NCBI GenBank assembly: GCA_029237695.1
Contig: CM055279.1
Location: 4,234,323-4,298,322, forward strand
Source: Conchocele bisecta
Taxonomy: Eukaryota; Mollusca; Bivalvia; Lucinida; Thyasiridae
Reading direction: 5' to 3'
DNA: 64,000 nucleotides
In this document: positions 58,268 to 64,000 of the stretch, piece after piece
Numbering within the stretch: the first letter of the stretch is position 1
Layout: each line of letters begins with the position of its first letter
Made by a program: the position numbers and the translations under genes
The notes under the pieces: generated by a model
Seen by the model: the letters and a program-made list of their open reading frames with translations, nothing else
The model's database searches: none
What the model was told of the DNA's origin: nothing

Positions 58268-58495
58268 TATATACACTACCGCCTGTGGTAATCTTGCCAA
58301 TATTTGTCAATGTCTTTATTTCATAATACCTGGATATTGTGCTTAAAATAAAGCAGCTTGGTTGGCTGAGCCTGAGCTGTGCTACAGCTCAGGCTCAGAC
58401 AATCAAATTGCTTGATTACGAGTCGGCATTGCCAATAGATGTTCAGAAACGTTGATAATCTGGACAAGATTAACGCAAGCGGTTGTGTAGAAGTA
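58268..58495. mobile_element. F14 element, copy 2
   Basis: ACCGCCTGTGGTAATCTTGC CAATAT at the left and the inverse at the right; centre GGCTGAGCCTGAGCTGTGCT ACAGCTCAGGCTCAG. Confidence 0.8.
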
Positions 58496-58849
58496 GTTAT
58501 AATGGTTCGGTATGGAGGGTCCTTTGAGTCAATTCCAACACTAAACTACAAGATAAATGGTTCGGTATGGTGGCATATCTCTGCCATCCACTTAACGTGA
58601 TAACATGACAGCTAAGTCGTCCTCATACACTTTGTAAGTCGTCTTATCTACATACCATTTGCTTCAAAACGAGACTTTTTAGTCAGAACAAGATGATTTG
58701 GACACGATAAATAACACAAAATCTCTGCCCACTAGTATTACGTATTAAACGAGAGTTCGTGTTAGTTATTTCGTCCAATGTATGTCGTCGTGACAACTTA
58801 ATAAGTCCACTTAATTACGTATAAGTGCGTATGTAGTTAAAGCGAGTTA

Positions 58850-59080
58850 CAGTGAAACCTCTCTAAACCGGAAACCCTGGGAGGTCCCCACAAGGTGTCC
58901 GGCTTAGAGAGGTTTCACTGTAAATCAGTATTTGATCATTCTGAGCCATAATTGTGTGCTATGCGATCACGAACAGACATTATAACCTGAGATAAATGAC
59001 CAAGAAATACATCAAAACTAAGATCACAGACAGTCAGGTGTTTACTGGGTGTCCGGTTTAGAGGTTCCACTGTACTTGTG
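58850..59080. mobile_element. F3 element, full
   Basis: ACAGTGAAACCTCTCTAAAC CGGAAACC, hairpin, interior TGATCATTCTGAGCCATAAT TGTGTGCTATGCGATCACGA, far end GGTGTCCGGTTTAGAGGTTC CACTGTA. Confidence 0.85.
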
Positions 59081-59156
59081 TAAGTTGTATTCAGACGACT
59101 GGGCTATTACGTGATGTGGATGGCAGACATATATCACCATACATGTAGGTAGGTTA

Positions 59157-59609
59157 AATGTACATTCCCACTCAGTAGGTACAAACTGTTCTTTGTATCA
59201 GAGACATCATCTGAGACATTTTCTGGCAAAATAAACATTCATTCACCAATAGCCCACGTATTGACTGGCATGAGTATACATTTTATACAGACGTACACAA
59301 TTTTCACTGATATCAGGGGCGATAACCGTGTTTCCTTAAAATTTATTCTCTCTATTTATTGCTTGATGTGCTATGATAATACTTTAGAATCTGTCGAAAA
59401 TATTACTATTTTCAGGTGACGTATGTAATTTGTAAATAATTAAAAATAGTATGACTCATTTGCATATTAAAATAGCCTGATACCACCGCGAGTCACTAAC
59501 AGTAAAATAAATATTACTAAATGAATATATATGTATAGCGAGCACGCGTAAGTTTTAGAACTATGGAATAGTGACACAATGATGCACTTATTTAATTCCT
59601 ATACAGAAC
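59157..59609. mobile_element. F10 element (reverse)
   Basis: ATGTACATTCCCACTCAGTA GGTACA at the left, then the GGGGCGATAACCGTGTTTCC and GATACCACCGCGAGTCAC marks. Right end fused to the following FB2. Confidence 0.8.
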
Positions 59610-59610
59610 A

Positions 59611-59999
59611 TAGAGAATACCAGGCTAGCGTTTTTTGATATCAAGTTTATCAGGCAAGGCTAGGAAACGCGTAGGAATTCCGAGGCTTGCCGAGGAATTA
59701 CTACCGTTTCCGAGCCGAGCCTGATAAACTTGATATCAAAATACACTAGCCTGGTATTCTATTTATCAGGTAACGTTTTATGCTCGAAAATGACATTATA
59801 TGACGTCGTATTCTATGGACAGAACGCGGACTTGTTTACGTTGCGTCATTGCACTGACGTCATTCGGTAACGTCACGTGACGTCAACCGACCAATGGAAC
59901 GTCAGTTTTCACTTTGTTGATATCAGGTCAATGCCTGATACAACAATATGTTATCAGTCAGTACGTATTCGGTCAATACAGGACAGGTTACCTGATAAA
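59611..59999. mobile_element. FB2 composite, full
   Basis: TAGAGAATACCAGGCTAGCG ... CTAGCCTGGTATTCTA fold-back, then TTTATCAGGTAACGTTTTAT ... GGACAGGTTACCTGATAAA. Confidence 0.9.
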
Positions 60000-60018
60000 T
60001 GTTGTGGCTACTCACATT

Positions 60019-61438
60019 ACGGGGCGCCAAGTGGGACATGGCTCAATTTTGTCAACAAAATTCATTTTTGTGCCACAAAATTCAATTCTGTGTCACAAAA
60101 TTCACTTTTGTGTCACAGAATTCAATTATGTGTCACAAAATTCAATTCTGTGCCACAGAATTCAATTCTGTGTCACAAAATTCAATTCTGTCAATTCTGC
60201 ATACGCATGTAAGAAGGACTACCATTGGTCAGAAACTGCACTGGAGAAATGGGTCACGGTCGCCGATCTACACATTCAATGTCGATGATTTATTTCTCAT
60301 TCTGCCGATGATTCATTTCTCATTCTGCCATTTTGCTTCAACTATCTCCAAACAGTCAAACGTTGACAAACCCATTCGTATTTAAACTCATTTGCGTTAT
60401 AATTGTACACATAATTCATGTACATGTAGATCTCCCGCGAGTACTGACGTCATTTAGTGTGTATCGCAAGGTACATTTGCCCCAGTTAAATCAATAATGC
60501 ACGCGCTGTGGCCTGTGTTCTGACTGCTGTCTGTGATAAACAGAATGTGTGTATTGGGCCATTTGAGGAAACCATTTGTAGTATTTGTGTAGATACCATG
60601 GATACATGTACTAAGATGGTGTATACTGTAAATAATGCATGTAGACACATAGTTGCGAACACGTAACTTCGCAACTAGTAGACACAGATCCAATACCATT
60701 TGTTTCACAAGGTTAGATCTACTGTTAGAATACGACGTCATCTAATGTCATTTTCGAGCATAAAACGTTACCTGATAAATAGAATACCAGGCTAGTGTAT
60801 TTAATATCAAGTATTTCAGGCTCGGCTCGGAAACGGTAGGAATTCTTCGGCAAGCCTCGGAATTCCTACGCGTTTCCTAGCCTTGCCTGATAAACTTGAT
60901 ATCAAAATACACTAGCCTGGTATTCTCTATATATGGGCATGCTCTCAGGTCTAGCTATGTCCCGGCTACTTTATGTTTGACCCTGTTTACATAATTGAGG
61001 GAAAATTCTGAATATTTTTCTTATTTCTCCTTCAAAGTATATATGCTTATATGGTGTGACCACTCATTTGTAATCATAATATAACCAAAATAACTGTCCA
61101 TAAAGAAGTATAATATTGATATATTGGGCTATATTTTCGCATTGAAATATTTAAACCTGCAAGTGTACTCCACCATCTAGTAAAATGGACTAAGACCGAT
61201 CTCAACCAATCAACGTAGAGATGACATACGCAACTAATTTTTGTGGACAAAAATGAATTCTGTCTTCACAAAATTGAATTTTGTGACACAGAATTGAATT
61301 TTGTGACACAGAATTGACAGAATTGAATTTTGTGACACAGAATTGAATTTTGTGACACAGAATTGAATTTTGTGATTTTTAGTGTTACAAAACTCAATTT
61401 TGTACACATAATTAACCTGTCCTGCATGGCGCCCCGTA
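60019..61438. mobile_element. F6: 1.4-kb TIR element with opposed ~20-bp arrays at its ends
   Basis: TIR ACGGGGCGCCAAGTGGGAC / GTCCTGCATGGCGCCCCGT. Just inside the left TIR lie about eight units of TCAATTCTGTGTCACAAAAT (60045-60198); just inside the right TIR lie about eight units in the other orientation (61243-61415). The middle carries FB2 (60728-60930) and otherwise no coding. Same plan as F5, on a larger scale. Several overlapping ORFs over the left array are spurious. Confidence 0.75.
60728..60930. mobile_element. FB2 copy, reverse, inside F6
   Basis: TCATCTAATGTCATTTTCGA GCATAAAACGTTACCTGATA AATAGAATACCAGGCTAGTG ... CACTAGCCTGGTATTCTCTA. Only the first ~45 bp of the second module remains. 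Confidence 0.8.
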
Positions 61439-61844
61439 CACATGGCATGTACATTTAACTATGGCGACCAGTGTAAACTCGAGCCCAAAAGTGAGCAGTC
61501 CTTCCACTGATCATTTATGAAATTAGGCACACGGAAGACGAAAAGTGTTTAGTAGTATCGACTGCTGGGTGTGTCTTCAGCTTTCAAGCCCGTTTTCGGA
61601 GGAAAAAAATAATTTGACGTGGTAGAGCGTGGTCAATAATACAATGTTTATGTAATGAGCGACTTTTATAGGCGTCAATACGTTGAGAGCTGAAAACGGA
61701 ATACGATGAAATGGACAGCAATTGCACAGAGTGGATACAGTGACAGCATTTCTTAAGTATACAGCACAGATTTGGAGAAAATTATGGTCTGACAGTTGTA
61801 TCTAAATATCCGATGCTGAATATTTATCTATTTATTTTATTTTT

Positions 61845-61945
61845 ATTTTTTTTTTTTTTGGAAAGAAAAAAGAATTGACCACATTTTATATTTGATCAAT
61901 ATTGATCAAATATAAAATGTGGTCAATTATTTTTTCGTTCCAAAA
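61845..61945. repeat. Perfect palindrome
   Basis: AATTGACCACATTTTATATT TGATCAATATTGATCAAATA TAAAATGTGGTCAATT with looser outer arms (GGAAAGAAAAAAG / TTTTTTCGTTCC). Confidence 0.85.
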
Positions 61946-62267
61946 ATAAAAATTCAACAAATCAGAATCACACCTTTAATAACGGAAGAGGGTATCTATG
62001 CATTGCTATCATTTTATAGAATATATAACAGTAACTTTCATTCGCTATCATGCATTTGACATATCCCATTAACACGTGAAATATTCAGTTGCATGATTAT
62101 GTAACACTGTGCACATTATATATGTGACACGCCATGTGATTTTGTACCATGTGATTTCGGACATCTGCGTAATTTCATGAAATACATTTACAACATTTAC
62201 AAAGTTTTCCGTAAATGACAACAGAAGTAGACAAAACTTTCAGAATACATGCGGAGTTATTGTAATC

Positions 62268-62420
62268 ACTGTAAATCAGGCAAGTAATCATTCTGAGCCA
62301 TGGTCGTGTGCTATGTGATCATGAACAGACATTATCACCTGAGATAAATGACCAAGAAACCCGTCAAAAATAAGATCACATATGTTTTCGTGATGTCTGG
62401 TTTAGAGAGGTTCCAGTGCA
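62268..62420. mobile_element. F3 element, left end lost
   Basis: ATCATTCTGAGCCATGGTCG TGTGCTATGTGATCATGAAC AGACATTATCACCTGAGATA AATGACC and GATGTCTGGTTTAGAGAGGT TCCA. Confidence 0.75.
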
Positions 62421-62437
62421 TACCTCTCAAATCTATA

Positions 62438-62815
62438 ATGAAAAAAAAGAGCTTTAAGATAACGCAAACTTCATTTTATTCGGCCTTGAACGTCTTCATT
62501 TTCTGTACGTCATTGCTATTTGTTTATCCTTATGCGACATTGATTTTCTCGATACTTCATTGGGGAATTGTTGTTGTAGGGCTTTCGTTGTATTTACATT
62601 ACTTTTATTTATGTCACGTACTGTTTCTTTCCCTTTTGGACCGGGCACCTGTGTTCGTGGAATACATTTTTGTGCCGCGAGGCACCTCGACCGCTATTGC
62701 GCGCGTGTCGTATTTACCATGGTGTATTTCGTTAGTTTCTTCTTTACGTGGGCACATAGTCTCATTTGCGTACATTAGTCTCTATTTTTCAACAGTTTGT
62801 CACGGGCTTACATAA
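62438..62815 (+). CDS. Open frame of unknown status, hydrophobic
   Basis: From ATG at 62438 the frame is open for 125 codons to TAA at 62813-62815; an ATG further upstream lies inside F3 and is not a believable start. The product begins MKKKSFKITQTSFYSALNVF and has three or four hydrophobic stretches (for example FIFCTSLLFVYPYATLIF). I recognise no family. A second frame (62560-62778) is also open, so local base composition may explain both. No splice or promoter support. Confidence 0.12.
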   Translation: MKKKSFKITQTSFYSALNVFIFCTSLLFVYPYATLIFSILHWGIVVVGLSLYLHYFYLCHVLFLSLLDRAPVFVEYIFVPRGTSTAIARVSYLPWCISLVSSLRGHIVSFAYISLYFSTVCHGLT

Positions 62816-63119
62816 ACACACCGTCAGATGTCGTCGTTTGGATGATTATCAGCGGACGTTAGAAGTCGTCGCTTGTTTATGAATGAAAAGTTGTTCAAGT
62901 ACGCTCAAATTTCACCGATTGCTATTATTCTATCATTCAATTGTTAAAACGTTCAACGATTGTCGCCAGTAAACCTAGAAACAGTTGAAAGTACAATCGT
63001 GAGTCCGATTGTTACCATAAAGCGCCCGTTAACGTCGATGATCAGTGTAGATTTGGAAGAACAAACTCACATTTACGCCGATGAATTCACTATTATTGTC
63101 GTCGGTAAATGGATATATT

Positions 63120-63190
63120 TGTTTCTGAATTGCGACTAGTGTTAGCCCAGGTCTGCGCAGTCTGATCTGGGCTAACACTAGTCACAAACA
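63120..63190. repeat. Perfect F7-core-like hairpin
   Basis: GCGACTAGTGTTAGCCCAG, then GTCTGCGCAGTCTGATCTG, then GGCTAACACTAGTC. Confidence 0.85.
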
Positions 63191-63541
63191 TCATTTTGTA
63201 CAAGCGAGCAAAAACATGAAGCCAACCATTGGACAATGCACACAATGGTATGTATGCATCCAGGCTAGACCCAACTCAATTAACACACCTACTTTGGCAC
63301 CAGTATGTCGTTCTAAGACTGACACATACGTACATGAATTTCAATATATTCTCAACTAAGAAAGTTCAGACAGGTGTAAAATGGCAGGTGTAAAGACATA
63401 TAAATTATAATGAAGATCGGGTTGGTTTTGGATCAGAACTTGATGCAATCACAATCGTGGTGTGGTTATTCTATGCCCAGCATCAGTGTCGTGTCACAAA
63501 TCACATTGTTTGTTCCTGTATTTGACACAGTTTGTAGATAA

Positions 63542-63788
63542 TTAACCCTTTCAACCCTATGGAACTGGAATGGATTGTGATGTGCTAATGTTCCGACCAA
63601 TCCAATGGTCACAAAATGATTTTCAGATTCGTCCATTTATGAAAAGGGGGTGTTTTTGTTCTCAAAATTATTAAAATTGCTTTCAAAAAGTGCAGATCCT
63701 GATGAGACGGCTCGTTACGAGCCGGATCATCTGGATCTGCACTTTTTGCATAAACCAATATAGCGGGATTTCGGGTTCAAAGGGTTAA
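63542..63788. mobile_element. F8 element (reverse), full
   Basis: TTAACCCTTTCAACCCTATG ... GGGTTCAAAGGGTTAA, core GACGGCTCGTTACGAGCCGG. Confidence 0.9.
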
Positions 63789-63877
63789 ATACCAATATTG
63801 GTGTACGCCGGACTGGCGACGCAATGCTGCCGTGCGCTGTATAGGGAGGTATTAAAGCAGAACTGTTGAAGTTTTCA

Positions 63878-64000
63878 CATCGATTAGCTCAGTAGGTAGA
63901 GCGTCGGACTGCGGATCGGGAGACCCCGGTTTCGATTCCCACCCGACCTGCTCCGAATGGCCGATTCGGCGTGTCCGTGGGCAAGACAACTTCGTGCTAG
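63878..64000 (+). mobile_element. tRNA-derived SINE, 5' part
   Basis: The head GATTAGCTCAGTAGGTAGAG is an A box (TAGCTCAGTAGG), and GGTTTCGATTCCC is a B box with one extra base. Then GGCCGATTCGGCGTGTCCGT GGGCAAGACA, a conserved post-tRNA domain also found at 34061-34150. It runs off the window. It is not a functional tRNA: the acceptor stem is not paired and unrelated sequence follows. Confidence 0.85.

Noticed and set aside
59877..60385. Three overlapping ORFs with CHKIQFCVTKFNS repeats
   Set aside because: Translations of the ~20-bp array at the left end of F6.
63882..63953. Functional tRNA gene
   Set aside because: Internal promoter boxes are present, but the acceptor stem does not pair, the B box has an extra base, and the SINE central domain follows directly.

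Overview
The window is AT-rich nuclear DNA from an animal, very probably a bivalve mollusc. That placement is inference: it rests on spliced genes with kilobase introns, a tRNA-derived SINE, a truncated LINE, a great density of short hairpin/TIR elements, and my memory of similar elements in heterodont bivalves such as Dreissena. Nothing prokaryotic, viral or CRISPR-like was seen.

The main result is one host gene on the minus strand, between 56105 and 13866. No single open reading frame reveals it. Seven short exons with canonical AG/GT borders can be joined in a consistent phase into a 348-residue secreted protein. It has a signal peptide, an acidic N-terminal part, a conserved Trp segment (WLTFVR), a very basic furin-like stretch, seven Gly-X-Y collagen triplets and a C1q/TNF-like domain. 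Order and motifs match the FAM132 group of C1q/TNF-related hormones (adipolin/C1QTNF12 and erythroferrone/ERFE). Intron 1 is about 30.3 kb; the other introns are 1.0-6.2 kb and largely built of mobile elements. The one weak point is the exon 3 donor, which also has a 29-bp duplicate of its coding sequence 92 bp downstream.

The rest is an unusually clear layered deposit of non-autonomous elements, labelled here FB1-FB2 (fold-back plus TIR-module composites), F3-F15 and some singletons. Two families have TTAA ends and CCCTT termini as in piggyBac (F8, F9). Three elements carry short tandem arrays in opposite orientation inside short TIRs (F5), and a 1.4-kb element at 60019-61438 follows the same plan. 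A ~2.8-kb inverted-repeat element occupies 7797-10604. Nested insertions give relative ages: FB1 inside FB2, FB1 inside F7, F4 and F8 inside an F3 array, a LINE inside F11, and F5 inside F12.

By region: 1-13865 is repeat-rich DNA downstream of the gene; 13866-18151 holds exons 7 to 4; 18174-24317 is intron 3 with the LINE, a tandem-array element and a large GAT/ATG microsatellite; 24318-25598 holds exons 3 and 2; 25599-55922 is intron 1; 55923-56105 is exon 1; 56106-64000 is upstream DNA with a degenerate tandem repeat next to exon 1 and a tRNA-derived SINE at the window edge. All calls come from reading the sequence by eye; element borders are usually good to within a few bases, degenerate copies less so.
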